Of a stretch of 64,000 nt of DNA, positions 34,028 through 42,543 are shown one piece after another (position 1 is the first letter of the stretch; each line of letters starts with the position of its first letter). The stretch is from assembly GCA_963749515.1 (NCBI GenBank), contig CAVVMR010000006.1:491928-555927 (forward strand), given 5' to 3'. The position numbers and the translations under genes were made by a program. The stretch is from Gaiellasilicea sp963749515. GTDB taxonomy: Bacteria > Actinomycetota > Thermoleophilia > Gaiellales > Gaiellaceae. The notes under the pieces are model-generated. The model ran no database searches. It was not told the DNA's origin and saw only the letters and a list, made by a program, of their open reading frames with translations.

Positions 34028-34459
34028 ATGAAAGGAGCGCCCGTGACGGACGTCCTGTTTCGCTTCGACGTCGAGGCTGCCCCCGAGGCGGTGCTCGACG
34101 CGCTGAACACAAGCGACGGCATCAAAGGCTTCTGGACGAGCCGTGCCGACGTTCCGGCAGAGGTCGGTGGGACGGTGAAGGTCGAGTTCGCGATCGCGCC
34201 GCTGCCCTTCGACCTCCTCCTCGAGCAGTCCGACGAGCAGACGGTCGTCTGGCGCACGGAAACGTTCCCACCCCATTGGGTCGGCACGACCGTCCGCTGG
34301 GACGTCGAGCCAAGCGACGCCGGCGCGACGGTCAGCTTCCGGCACGCAGGCTTCACAGCTGAAGAAGAGGCGGGCCGCGTTGCATATACCTGGGGTCAGG
34401 TCATGGTCCGGCTGAAGGCCTACGCGGAGAGCGGCGAACAGGATCCGGTGTTCTCGTAG
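34028..34459 (+). CDS. SRPBCC/AHSA1 family protein
   Basis: 143 residues, START-like fold: LFRFDVEAAPEAVLDALNTSDGIKGFWTS at the N-terminus and AYTWGQVMVRLKAYAESGE at the C-terminus. Divergent from the ArsR-AHSA1 pair and probably controlled by the same operator. A possible alternative start lies five codons in (GTG), just after the AAAGGAG. Ligand unknown. Confidence 0.82.
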   Translation: MKGAPVTDVLFRFDVEAAPEAVLDALNTSDGIKGFWTSRADVPAEVGGTVKVEFAIAPLPFDLLLEQSDEQTVVWRTETFPPHWVGTTVRWDVEPSDAGATVSFRHAGFTAEEEAGRVAYTWGQVMVRLKAYAESGEQDPVFS

Positions 34460-34463
34460 TCCC

Positions 34464-34919
34464 ATGCTCGTCGACGTCCAGACCGAGATCGAGATCGAAC
34501 GCCCCCGAGCCGACGTCGCCGCGTACGCGGCGGATCCCGACAATGCGACTGCGTGGTACGAGAACATCAAGAGCGTCGAGTGGAAGACGGCAAGACCGCT
34601 CGCCGTCGGCTCACAGGTCGAGTTCGTCGCCACGTTCATCGGTCGCCGGCTCGCCTATACCTACGCGATCACGGCGTACGCCCCGGGCGAGCGGATCGTA
34701 ATGAGCACCGCCGACGGGCCCTTTGCCATGGAGACGACCTACACCTGGGAAGACACAACTCCCGGCTCGACCAGAATGACCCTGCGCAATCGCGGCGAGC
34801 CGACCGGCTTCTCCAAGCTCGCCGCACCGATCATCGCCAAGGCAATGCGCCGCGCAAACCGCAAGGACCTACAAAGGGTCAAGGCGCTCCTCGAGCGCAC
34901 CCAACGCAGGCTCGGATGA
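34464..34919 (+). CDS. SRPBCC family protein (polyketide-cyclase-like)
   Basis: 151 residues. TEIEIERPRADVAAYAADPDNATAWYENIKSVEW is the usual first strand and helix of the polyketide_cyc2 type; the rest alternates beta strands and ends with the long C-terminal helix (KAMRRANRKDLQRVKALLE). It starts 4 bp after the preceding SRPBCC gene and is almost certainly in the same operon. A small-ligand-binding or sequestering role is probable; no catalytic residues are recognised. Confidence 0.82.
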   Translation: MLVDVQTEIEIERPRADVAAYAADPDNATAWYENIKSVEWKTARPLAVGSQVEFVATFIGRRLAYTYAITAYAPGERIVMSTADGPFAMETTYTWEDTTPGSTRMTLRNRGEPTGFSKLAAPIIAKAMRRANRKDLQRVKALLERTQRRLG

Positions 34920-34972
34920 AGACGCGCCCGACAAGAGTGGTCCCAGCGATCATGTACGAGAAGGGGCGCGGA

Positions 34973-35302
34973 CTACGACTTGCGCGGCAGGGCTTCGGCT
35001 CGAGCGACGGCTTCCCTGATCCATCGGTTCAGCGCCTTTCCCTTCAGGCCGTCGGGCTCAACGGTGATGAAGCCGCGCATTCGTCGACCGGTGAAGTCCA
35101 TCGGGCGGGCGTGAGGCCTGGCGAGCGCTTCCTCCTCGTGCGCTGGATCGAGACGCACGATCAATTCGTCGCCGTGGACGCCGCAGCTCATGTTGCCGCC
35201 GATCATGAATGTCAGCCCGCCGAACATCTTTCGCTCGCTGACGTTGGCTTGCTCGGCGAGGAGTGAGCGAACACGCGCGGCAAGTCGCTCGTCGTATGCC
35301 AT
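34973..35302 (-). CDS. TfoX N-terminal-domain protein
   Basis: 109 residues, a stand-alone TfoX_N domain. Motifs RVRSLLAEQANVSERKMFGGLTFMIGGNMSCGV and DFTGRRMRGFITV are typical. In gamma-proteobacteria the domain belongs to a competence regulator; in Actinobacteria stand-alone copies are of unknown role. The C-terminal Lys/Arg-rich helix could contact nucleic acid. It follows the sigma-factor remnant on the same strand by 2 bp. Confidence 0.8.
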   Translation of the reverse strand: MAYDERLAARVRSLLAEQANVSERKMFGGLTFMIGGNMSCGVHGDELIVRLDPAHEEEALARPHARPMDFTGRRMRGFITVEPDGLKGKALNRWIREAVARAEALPRKS

Positions 35303-35304
35303 GC

Positions 35305-35772
35305 CTAGTCGCGGAGAGTTCGTGGGAGGCCGAACGTGGCAAAGACGCTCGTGTCGGGGAAGCCGGTGATGGCCGTGATCTCGCTGCCGCTGAGTGTGAG
35401 CACCATCAGCCCGTAGGCGTGAGCGATCGGCGCGTGCAAGTCCCGAAGGTAGCAGGCGAAGGCGGGCTGGCCGTTGGCGCGGGTGGCGACGAGCCGGAAA
35501 CGGTCGAGTTCCCCGCCGGCGGGAACGGTAGAGAGGAATTGGCCGATCGCGAATGGCCCCTGGTATTCGAGTTGCTCGGGCGGCATCGTCAGCAGCGCGT
35601 CGTCGCTGAGCAGAGCGATCACGGTCGGGACGTCGCCTGCCTCGAACGCCGAGGTGAAGCGGGCGACGAGCTCGCGCTCCTCGCGCGAGGCGGGCAACGG
35701 CGCCGTGCCGCGCTGCCCCGGCGGGGTCGTGCGGTCAAGCGTCTGGCGTGCCCTCTGCAGGGACCGGTTCAC
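35305..35772 (-). pseudogene. SnoaL-domain tail of a beheaded ECF sigma factor
   Basis: The readable protein starts with VNRSLQRARQTLDR, which corresponds to the very end of sigma region 4 in ECF factors with a SnoaL extension, and continues through a complete SnoaL-like domain (REERELVARFTSAFEAGDV ... FACYLRDLHAPIAHAYGLMVL). Regions 2 and most of 4, some 170 residues, are absent: upstream of 35772 the frame makes no sense and at 35799 a different gene tail begins on the other strand. A GTG at 35772 might let the SnoaL domain be translated alone. I read it as a truncated remnant at a recombination junction. Confidence 0.7.
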
Positions 35773-35798
35773 GGAGACGTCTGTGACCTCGCACGACG

Positions 35799-35948
35799 AA
35801 GTGGATCGACGAGTTCGGCTACGTGACGATCCCGACGCTCGCGCTCACAGCCTTCGCGCTCACGTGCGCATTCCTCCTCCTCGCGCTCCTCGACTCCTCC
35901 GACGACACGCATCAGGTGCCGACCGGCGCGACCACGCAGCTACCGTGA
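35799..35948 (+). pseudogene. C-terminal tail of DsbB-like disulfide oxidoreductase
   Basis: About 49 codons read KWIDEFGYVTIPTLAL followed by a hydrophobic helix and a short polar tail, matching the last membrane helix of DsbB-type proteins. No start codon or upstream half is present; an in-frame stop lies about 20 bases upstream. It ends 6 bp before the DsbA-like gene, the arrangement expected for a DsbB-DsbA operon whose front end has been deleted. Confidence 0.6.
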
Positions 35949-35954
35949 AGGCAG

Positions 35955-36618
35955 ATGCCTAGTGGCAAGCAGAGCAAGCGCCGACGAGCTGCACAGGCGC
36001 CACCGCCGGTCGCGCGGCTCGCTCACAAACGCCCTCCCGGGCGCGGCAGAGACACAGCAGCTCTTGAAGGGCATCCCCCAGAGCGCCAACGTGCTCGGCA
36101 AGCCCGCCGCGCCGGTCACGATCCACGAGTACGTCGACCCTCAGTGCCCCTTCTGCGAGCAGTTCGAGACGCAAGCGATGCCGACGCTGATCGAGCGCTA
36201 CGTCCGCACCGGCAAGGCAAAGGTCGAGCTCCGTCCGATCGCCTTCATCGGGCCCGACTCCGAGCGCGGCCGCGCGGCATTGATCGCCGGCGCCGAACAG
36301 AACAAGATGTTCAACGTCGCCCAACTGCTCTTCCTCAACCAAGGCGCCGAGAACAGCGGCTGGCTTGACAACGACCTGGTCGAGAGCGTCGCCGCGAGTA
36401 TCCCCGGCCTCGACGTACCGCGCCTCCTCGAAGACCGCAACGGCCCCGCTGTCGCCGGCAAGGCGACAGCGTTCGACACCGAGGCCAGCACCGACGGCGT
36501 CACATCGACCCCCACGATCTTTGTCGGCAAGAGCGGCCAGACCCCCAAGCTCGTCACGCTCGTTTCAGCGACCGACGCCGAACCTGTGGCTCGCGCAATC
36601 GACGCCGCGCTGCGCTGA
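35955..36618 (+). pseudogene. DsbA-family thioredoxin-fold protein with frameshifted N-terminus
   Basis: The body is a good DsbA/TrxA-like domain: PVTIHEYVDPQCPFCEQFE with the CPFC redox pair, FIGPDSERGRAA, and the cis-Pro region VTSTPTIFVG. It would oxidise thiols outside the cytoplasm. The natural start appears to be ATG 35955 (MPSGKQSKRRRAAQAPPP, a Lys/Arg-rich tail seen before the membrane anchor in related proteins, with GAAGG upstream), but this is in a different frame from the body, and the expected transmembrane helix is missing. A GTG at 35962 is in frame with the body but encodes an unlikely N-terminus with no export signal. A deletion of the anchor with frame loss between about 36010 and 36045 explains both facts. 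Confidence 0.65.
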
Positions 36619-36983
36619 TCGCGCGAGCGGCGTTCGACGGCAAGCCCTGCAGACGTCGCGATAGATCAGGGTTTACCGGTGTGACCCGTTTCATGCGCGA
36701 CGCGGTGAACAGCCCGATCTCAACAAACGCCTCATTTGCAGGTCTAATTGCCGAATTCGCTCATTCGGGATTGGGCCACCATAGCCCGAACAACCGATCT
36801 TTCACGCCTGTCTAGGCAACAAAAACTGCCTATATGCAGGGATCTTCCGAACGGGAGCGACGGGACTCGAACCCGCGACCTCCGGCGTGACAGGCTCGTT
36901 CCAGCGATACGACGATTGGCGACGATCGACGCTCTATCGCTCTAGACCGACGGGCGTGGTGACCGGGGGCCTCCTCAGTCGAC
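36619..36983. other. Intergenic region with tRNA-Asp remnant
   Basis: 365 bases without a credible gene. It holds repeat A (36853-36945). Just before it, at about 36818-36845, AGGCA...TGCCT can form a small hairpin and the stretch CAACAAAAACTGCC resembles the DNA that follows the intact tRNA-Asp at 60.9 kb. The rest shows nothing recognisable. Confidence 0.6.
36853..36945 (-). repeat. tRNA-Asp 3'-half direct repeat, copy A
   Basis: The first 43 bp (36853-36895) are identical to the 3' half of the intact tRNA-Asp at 60915-60988, from the anticodon loop to the acceptor end, in the same orientation. The next 50 bp do not belong to the tRNA but are shared with copies B and C and contain the direct repeat CGACGAT-TGG-CGACGAT. 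Reads as an att-like scar of an integrated element. Confidence 0.85.
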
Positions 36984-38192
36984 CTACCGACCCTTGAGCG
37001 GAAGCTGCGGTAGCGTGGCGGCCACAGGCGTCGGCATCCAGCTCGTACGCGGTCCGGGAAGAAGCCCGAGGTCTGGCTGGGGGCAGTCGAGGGGCGACCC
37101 GCTGCTCGACGCGTAGAGGTGGTCGCTCGGGTGCTGGACCTGGAACGGGTTGGCTCCTTCGCCGATCTGGTCGTTCGCGAGCAGGCGGTCGGCAGCGTCG
37201 ACCTTCGCGTCGCCGGTCACGTCGAGGTACCGGCTCATGCGGATCGCAAAGCCCTCGACATCCAGCGTCGACACGCACTTGTTCCGGCCCGGCGGATCGG
37301 AGCTGTACGCCATGATGTCGTTTGTCGGCACCACTCCCCAGGCGCCTTCGGCGCCGTCACCGACGTGACCCAGCGTGAGGCAGTGCCCGAACTCGTGGCT
37401 GACGAGGTCGAAGAGGTTGAAGAAGTCGATTTGCCCGGGCGCCGGGTCGATTGCGCCGTTGATCGCGAAGCAGATGTTGCCGCCGGCACCGCCGCAGTCC
37501 TCGACGTAGGTTCCGGTCCGCTCCTCGTGGTGGCTGTTGAAGCCCGGGAGGTTGTCCCAGTACTCGAAGTCGAACGGGTTCTGGACGTTGTGGCAAGGGA
37601 CCCCGTTCTCGTCGCTGAACACGAAGTTCAGCGGGTCGATCCCGATGCCTACGCCGCCGACCGGGTTGGAGGCGATCACCACGATCTCCGGGTCCACGAG
37701 CGGATAGGTGGTGAACTCACCGCCGTCGTCTCCCTGGAGGTCGATGTAGTCGAGTGTGATGTGAAAGTCCACGCCCGCAGCGAGCCAGTCGAGTCCCATC
37801 TCGCCCGCGAGGTAGTCGATCCCGCCTTCCCACATTTCGACCGACTGGCGCATGATGCGCATGTCACGCTCTGCGGTCGGTGACAGCGGGACCATCACCA
37901 GCACGTCCACTTGAGGTGAATCGAGCGCGTTGAGGCCGGTGCGCATGTGATGGCAGATGTTGTCGGGGTTGGTCGGGGACATGTCGCGGATGCAGCCGGG
38001 CGGGAAGTTGTCGGCGCCGAAGTACGGCCCTGAGTAGTCGTCTCCGGGGCTCGCGCCGGCGGGGACGCTACCGAGCGCTACGGAAAGCGCGAGCGAAAGC
38101 GCGAGCATGCCGAGCAGCGCGAGCGCGTGCCTGCCTCGCTCGCGGATCCGGAGAACCCAGGCGGTGATCAGGCCGAATGGCCGCTTGTCCAT
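36984..38192 (-). CDS. Secreted metzincin-type zinc protease with dockerin-like tail
   Basis: 402 residues. A positively charged start is followed by a long hydrophobic signal (ALALLGMLALSLALSVALG) and a probable cleavage after AGAS. The zinc motif HEFGHCLTLGH (HExxHxxGxxH) and a downstream Met-turn (NDIMAYSS) place it among metzincins. Near the C-terminus DVTGDAKVDAADRLL is a calcium-loop motif like one half of a dockerin repeat. Acts outside the cell, substrate unknown. The start ATG has GGGGGAAAG upstream. It is the first gene of the module between tRNA repeats A and B. Eight Cys residues suggest disulfides, interesting given the broken DsbA/DsbB just upstream. Confidence 0.75.
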   Translation of the reverse strand: MDKRPFGLITAWVLRIRERGRHALALLGMLALSLALSVALGSVPAGASPGDDYSGPYFGADNFPPGCIRDMSPTNPDNICHHMRTGLNALDSPQVDVLVMVPLSPTAERDMRIMRQSVEMWEGGIDYLAGEMGLDWLAAGVDFHITLDYIDLQGDDGGEFTTYPLVDPEIVVIASNPVGGVGIGIDPLNFVFSDENGVPCHNVQNPFDFEYWDNLPGFNSHHEERTGTYVEDCGGAGGNICFAINGAIDPAPGQIDFFNLFDLVSHEFGHCLTLGHVGDGAEGAWGVVPTNDIMAYSSDPPGRNKCVSTLDVEGFAIRMSRYLDVTGDAKVDAADRLLANDQIGEGANPFQVQHPSDHLYASSSGSPLDCPQPDLGLLPGPRTSWMPTPVAATLPQLPLKGR

Positions 38193-38435
38193 CTTTCCCC
38201 CTAGTGGATGATGAAAATGGCGGTGTGTGGCACGTGGAGTCGCAACGTCGTCAACACGATGGTGGTGGTGGTGCTTCCTACCCCGCCGTCACACCTCGAA
38301 ACGGCGTCTGGAGACGATCGAGCCGCGCCTCTCCCGCCGCCTACCGGCTGCCCGAGGCTGGGGCAGCGTCCGCCCGCGCGCCCGGCCAGGGCAGCGTGAG
38401 CGTGGTCGAGCCGCCTCGAAGCCGCGACCCCGTTG

Positions 38436-39128
38436 TCATGCGCGTCGGTGCCTTTGACGCTGAGTGCGGGGAGGTATCGGCGTTGCTTCTATCGATCCCG
38501 GCGTGGGAACGGGCAGTTCCCGGAGCTTCTCGAGGGCCCGCTCGTTCTTTCCATCGGGGCTGAGGTCGTCCCACGATTCGATCTCGTCCAGCGTCCGTTG
38601 CGCCCACGCCTCGACCGTGTTGAGGAGGCTGATGAAGAAGTCGACCGCGAGCGCGCGGATGTAGACCTGATCCTGTGTGACCGCCATGCCCTCGAGGAAC
38701 TCCTGCTTGACCTGTCCACTGAACCGGAGCATCTCTCGGGCATCGGCGAGCACCAGCTCGAGCGTGGCGATGATCTCGTCCTTGGTCCCCAGGGGCGCTA
38801 CGAAGAGACGGATCATGGCCTCGAAGTCCATGGCAAAAGGGGAGACGGGCGTCGCGAGCCACTCTCGCAGCGCCTCTCGCCCCTTCTCGGTGATCGAGTA
38901 GACGGTCCGCGCCCTTTTGCCGACGTGTTCCTTCTCCTCGTCGAGCAGGCCCATCGAAGAGAGGCGTTTCACCTCCCGATAGATGGCGCTTTCCGCTCGC
39001 GGCCACACGTATCTGAAGTAGCGAACCCGCTGTTGCACCAGCTCGTACGTCGACCAGGGACGCACCGCCACCTGGGCCAGCACCGCATAGGAAGTCGTGG
39101 TCAGTCTCAGGTCAGATCTCCTTGACAT
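38436..39128 (-). CDS. PadR-family transcriptional regulator
   Basis: 230 residues. The winged helix is clear: TTTSYAVLAQVAVRPWSTYELVQQ, then YREVKRLSSMGLLDEEKEH and the wing RARTVYSITEKGREALREWL. The C-terminal half is a long helical dimerisation domain. ATG 39128 is chosen because it begins just before the domain; the start codon itself lies in one of two palindromes that are probably its own operator. It is divergent from a flavin monooxygenase gene, the likely regulated target. Confidence 0.87.
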   Translation of the reverse strand: MSRRSDLRLTTTSYAVLAQVAVRPWSTYELVQQRVRYFRYVWPRAESAIYREVKRLSSMGLLDEEKEHVGKRARTVYSITEKGREALREWLATPVSPFAMDFEAMIRLFVAPLGTKDEIIATLELVLADAREMLRFSGQVKQEFLEGMAVTQDQVYIRALAVDFFISLLNTVEAWAQRTLDEIESWDDLSPDGKNERALEKLRELPVPTPGSIEATPIPPRTQRQRHRRA

Positions 39129-39166
39129 ACTCCAAACGCGAGTATATCGTACTCCAAATGAGAGTA
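39128..39166. promoter_or_regulatory. Tandem palindromic operator for the PadR regulator
   Basis: Two copies of the palindrome TACTCCAAA-N3-CGAGTA/GAGAGTA (TACTC-N7-GAGTA): 39128-39144 and 39150-39166, 22 bp apart and hence about two helical turns, on the same face of DNA. They lie between the divergent PadR and monooxygenase genes and the first touches the PadR start codon. This fits autorepression and control of both genes. Confidence 0.75.
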
Positions 39167-39227
39167 TAGGCCGATGACCCAGAGTCGGGATGCCGAAAGG
39201 AGCCCGGCGGGGCGAGGAGGTGGCGAT

Positions 39228-40382
39228 ATGACGGCCGAGCGCGGACGTGACTACGTCGAGACGCTTGTGGTCGGAGGCGGGCAAGCGGGACTGTCGATGG
39301 GGTACCAGCTGTCGCGGCGCGATCTGCCCTACAAGATCGTCGACGCCAACCCACGTATCGGCGACGTGTGGCGCAACCGTTGGGACTCATTCCGGCTGTT
39401 CACCCCCAACCGACTCAATCGGCTTCCGGGGATGCGCTTCCCCGGATTTCGCTGGGGGTTTGCCAGCAAGGACGAGTGGGCCGATCACCTCGAGTCCTAT
39501 GCCCGGAAGTTCGACCTTCAGGTCGAGACGGGAGTCAGGGTGGAGAAACTGACTCGCGAGGGGGATCGCTTCGTCGCCATCTCGGGCGACCGACGATTCG
39601 AAGCAGACAACGTCGTGGTTGCGATGTCGAGCTGGCAGCGCCCGCGGGTTCCCGACCTCGCGTCCGAGCTCGATCACCGGATCGTCCAGCTTCACGCCGC
39701 CGAGTACAAGAACCCGCGCCAGCTCCAAGAGGGAGACGTCCTCGTCGTGGGAGCGGGCAACTCTGGAGCCGAGATCGCCCTGGAGGTGGCACGGACGCAC
39801 AAGGTGGTCTTGTCGGGCCCCAGTACGGGCGCGATCCCCTTCCGGCCCGAAAGCGTTGTCGCCCGTGTCCTGATGCCGATCATCGGTCGGATCATCTTCC
39901 ACAGGGTGCTGACGATCGGGACTCCCATCGGGAGGAAGGTTCGTTCGAAGATGATCTCCAGCGGCGAACCTCTGATCCGAGTCAAGCCCAAAGACCTCGA
40001 GGCCGCGGGCGTCGAGCGCGTTCCTCGGGTCACCGACGTTCACGACGGATCGCCGCAATTCGAGGACGGCCGCACCGTGGAGGTCGCCAACGTCGTCTGG
40101 TGCACGGGATTCCACCCAGGTTTCTCTTGGATCGACCTCCCCGTCCTCGGCCCACAAGAGCCCTTGCACAAACGAGGGGTGGTCGGATCAGAGCCCGGCC
40201 TCTACTTCATCGGTCTCAAGTTCCTCTACTCCGTTTCCTCCGAACAGATCCAGGGCGTGGGCCGCGACGCGGACTACATCGCCGAGAAGATCGCCGCCGA
40301 GCGTAACGTGCGACGGGCTGATCGACCGGTGGGCGACCCGTCGGAGGAGCGAGACGTGATGTCGAGCTCCGCAGGAGCGTGA
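39228..40382 (+). CDS. Flavin-containing monooxygenase (CzcO/FMO-like)
   Basis: 384 residues from ATG 39228, chosen because AGGAGG lies at a good distance; an earlier in-frame ATG at 39174 lacks one. FAD site VVGGGQAGLSMGYQLSR, NADPH site VVGAGNSGAEIALEVAR, and the intervening WDSFRLFTPNRLNRLPGM loop identify the class. Such enzymes oxygenate heteroatoms or ketones using NADPH and O2. VVWCTGFHPGFSWI is the usual C-terminal ATG motif region. Divergent from PadR and behind its two palindromes, so probably induced when PadR binds a phenolic or similar ligand. Confidence 0.85.
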   Translation: MTAERGRDYVETLVVGGGQAGLSMGYQLSRRDLPYKIVDANPRIGDVWRNRWDSFRLFTPNRLNRLPGMRFPGFRWGFASKDEWADHLESYARKFDLQVETGVRVEKLTREGDRFVAISGDRRFEADNVVVAMSSWQRPRVPDLASELDHRIVQLHAAEYKNPRQLQEGDVLVVGAGNSGAEIALEVARTHKVVLSGPSTGAIPFRPESVVARVLMPIIGRIIFHRVLTIGTPIGRKVRSKMISSGEPLIRVKPKDLEAAGVERVPRVTDVHDGSPQFEDGRTVEVANVVWCTGFHPGFSWIDLPVLGPQEPLHKRGVVGSEPGLYFIGLKFLYSVSSEQIQGVGRDADYIAEKIAAERNVRRADRPVGDPSEERDVMSSSAGA

Positions 40383-40638
40383 GGCGAGAAGAAACGGAGC
40401 GACGGGGCGCCTGACCAGACAACATGCTCCCCCAATCAGGCGAGAGCACGCTCGCCCGAGCGACTGGCCGGCGGGTTCGCGGTGTGGTCTACAAGGGTCG
40501 GATCCGCGGTGGTCGGCGTGTTTGCGCAGCGCGTGCGAGGCGCTAGGTGAGAACGTGCGCCGCAACATTTTCGGCCGCCGATGGCGTCGCGCCGCGAATT
40601 TCGGAATCATCAGCCCTCCGTTACCGGAAGGAGGCAGG

Positions 40639-41080
40639 ATGGCGCCTATCGTTGCGAGTACCGAGATCTCGAAGAGCCCCGACGAGGTCTTCGCCTACGT
40701 GACCGACCCGACGCGACTGCACGAATGGCAAGAGAGCGTCATCAGGTCGGAGTCTTCAGAGACACCCGTTCGCGTTGCAACGACCGCGGGTGACCCGGCG
40801 GGTTGGACGTCGCGAGATGTCGTCGACGGCTGAGATCGCGGAGCTCAGTCCTCCGACGAGTTGGGCGGTGCGCGGCCTGGACGGTGCTGTGCGCGGGAAC
40901 GTCAGCGGCAAGATCGCCCCGCTTGCCGACGGGGCACGGTCGCGCGTGACGATCGAGCTCGACCTTCAGGGGCACGGGATCGGCAAGTTGCTCGTCCCCC
41001 TGTTCGTTCAGAGGAGGGCGCAGCAAGAGATGCCGCGGAACATGCAGAACCTGAAGGCTCAGCTCGAGCGATCCGCCTAA
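40639..41080 (+). pseudogene. SRPBCC family gene split by a frameshift
   Basis: From ATG 40639 (GGAAGGAGG upstream) the first 45 codons encode STEISKSPDEVFAYVTDPTRLHEWQESV, a normal SRPBCC start. Around 40770-40785 the frame breaks; the continuation, in another frame, reads RRVGRREMSSTAEIAEL and runs through the expected beta strands and C-terminal helix (VPLFVQRRAQQEMPRNMQNLKAQLE) to the stop at 41080. Joined together the two parts make one complete domain of about 147 residues. One or two indels explain the break; sequencing error and true decay cannot be separated. Confidence 0.75.
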
Positions 41081-41400
41081 CGTTCAAGCGCGCCGTTTTT
41101 GCGCAGCGCGCTGCGCGATGTCTGACGGAAGCCGTCGAAGGATTGCTCCGGCGTGCGCTGGTGCTGGTGACGCTACGGGAGCGACGGGACTCGAACCCGC
41201 GACCTCCGGCGTGACAGGCTTGTTCAACTGATTCGACGATTGGCGACGATCGACGCGCTATCGCTCTATTTCTCCGTCTGAAGGCCGTCGGCGCTGATTT
41301 GCGCACCCTGGCGCAGGTTCGATTTCGGGCGTTTGCTGCCCTTCTGCTGCCCAAGGCCGCTGCGCAGGCCCACTTGGCGGGGAGGTCCAGGCGAGCGTCG
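41081..41400. other. Intergenic region with tRNA-Asp remnant
   Basis: 320 bases without a gene. Contains the perfect 16-bp palindrome GCGCAGCGCGCTGCGC at 41101-41116, repeat B at 41177-41269, and a further ~100 bp (41270-41370) that resembles, at lower identity, the DNA beyond repeat C (55578-55680). No terminator with a T-run is visible at the end of the transporter operon. Confidence 0.6.
41177..41269 (-). repeat. tRNA-Asp 3'-half direct repeat, copy B
   Basis: 41177-41219 equals the 43-bp 3' half of tRNA-Asp; 41220-41269 is the shared non-tRNA arm with the CGACGAT-TGG-CGACGAT motif. Same orientation as copies A and C and the intact gene. It bounds the glucan-utilisation locus on the left. 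Confidence 0.85.
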
Positions 41401-42543
41401 CTAGTGCGGGAGCAGTGATTCGCCCGACTCGGCGTCGAACAGGTTGAGTCTCTCGAGGTTCGGTGCGACCGAGAGGCGCTGACCTGCGGTCACGCGTGCG
41501 TCGCCGGGGAGCCGTGCGACGAGCGTGCCGCGCAGGTCGGCGGACTCATCGCGCTCCTCGGCGCTGCCGGGCACCGCTGACGCGATGCGCATCCCGTCGG
41601 CCCGGAGGTAGGCGAGCACCTCGGGGCCGAGTTGCTCGGTGATCACGACTTCGGCGTCGAAACCCTCCGCTTCGCCTCCGGCCGGTCGAATGTCTTCCGG
41701 GCGCAGGCCGACGACGACATCGCCGGTTCGCCCCGCCAGCTGCGGACGAAGCGACTGGGGCAACTCGAGCCGGCGACCGCCGATCACGAGTCCTCCGTCG
41801 TCTAGCGCGGCCTCGACGAAGTTCATCGACGGGCTGCCGATGAAGCTTGCGACGAACGTGTTCCGAGGCCTGCGGTAGAGACGTTCCGGCGTGTCGACCT
41901 GCTGCACTACTCCGCCGTCGAGAACGACGACGCGGTCGCCCAGCGTCATCGCCTCTGTCTGGTCGTGCGTGACGTAGATCGTCGTGATGCCGAGCCGCCT
42001 GTGGAGGCTGAGGAGCTCGGCGCGCATCTGCACTCTGAGCTTCGCGTCGAGGTTGGAGAGCGGCTCGTCCATCAGGAACGCCTGTGGCCGGCGGACGAGC
42101 GCGCGGCCGATCGCCACGCGTTGCCGCTGTCCGCCGGAGAGCTCGCGTGGGCGCCGCCCGAGCAGCGGCTCGATCGCGAGCAGGCGCGCAGCGTCTCTCA
42201 CGCGCAAGTCGATCTCCTTCTTCTTGACACGCTTCTGCCGGAGCGGGAAGGCGAGGTTGTCGAAGACGGTCATGTGCGGGTACAGCGCGTAGTTTTGGAA
42301 GACCATCGCGATGTCGCGGTCGGTCGGCGGCCGGTCGTTGACGAGCGTCCCGCCGATACTGATGTCGCCGCTGGTGACCTCCTCGAGCCCTGCCACCATC
42401 CGTAGTGCCGTCGTCTTCCCGCAGCCCGAAGGCCCCACGAAGATGACGAACTCGCCGTCTTCGACCTCTAGCGTGAGGCTGTCGACAGCGACGACGTCGC
42501 TGCCGAACCGCTTCGTGACCTCGTGGAACGCGACCCCTGCCAT
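41401..42543 (-). CDS. MsmK/UgpC-type sugar ABC transporter ATPase
   Basis: 380 residues. Walker A GPSGCGKT, Q-loop QNYALYPHMTV, signature LSGGQRQR and Walker B AFLMDEPLSNLD are intact; the C-terminal ~140 residues form the OB-type regulatory domain of the MalK/MsmK subfamily (VGLRPEDIR). It energises the MalFG-like permease pair encoded in the same operon. Its ATG overlaps the stop of the cytoplasmic GH66 gene (ATGA). Having its own dedicated ATPase is less common in Actinobacteria, where one MsiK often serves several importers. Confidence 0.88.
   Translation of the reverse strand: MAGVAFHEVTKRFGSDVVAVDSLTLEVEDGEFVIFVGPSGCGKTTALRMVAGLEEVTSGDISIGGTLVNDRPPTDRDIAMVFQNYALYPHMTVFDNLAFPLRQKRVKKKEIDLRVRDAARLLAIEPLLGRRPRELSGGQRQRVAIGRALVRRPQAFLMDEPLSNLDAKLRVQMRAELLSLHRRLGITTIYVTHDQTEAMTLGDRVVVLDGGVVQQVDTPERLYRRPRNTFVASFIGSPSMNFVEAALDDGGLVIGGRRLELPQSLRPQLAGRTGDVVVGLRPEDIRPAGGEAEGFDAEVVITEQLGPEVLAYLRADGMRIASAVPGSAEERDESADLRGTLVARLPGDARVTAGQRLSVAPNLERLNLFDAESGESLLPH

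Noticed and set aside
36838..36945. Small plus-strand reading frames with GSDGTRTRDLRRDR at all four tRNA-Asp sites
   Set aside because: They are the antisense reading of the tRNA 3' half. The same peptide is a known spurious annotation product around tRNA genes.
40439..40464. Short similarity (AGAGCACGCTCGCCC) shared with 55779-55803
   Set aside because: About 20 bp in GC-rich non-coding DNA; could be chance and no longer repeat extends from it.
41101..41116. Perfect 16-bp palindrome as terminator of the importer operon
   Set aside because: It lies 285 bp beyond the last stop, and on the minus strand it is followed by A residues rather than T.
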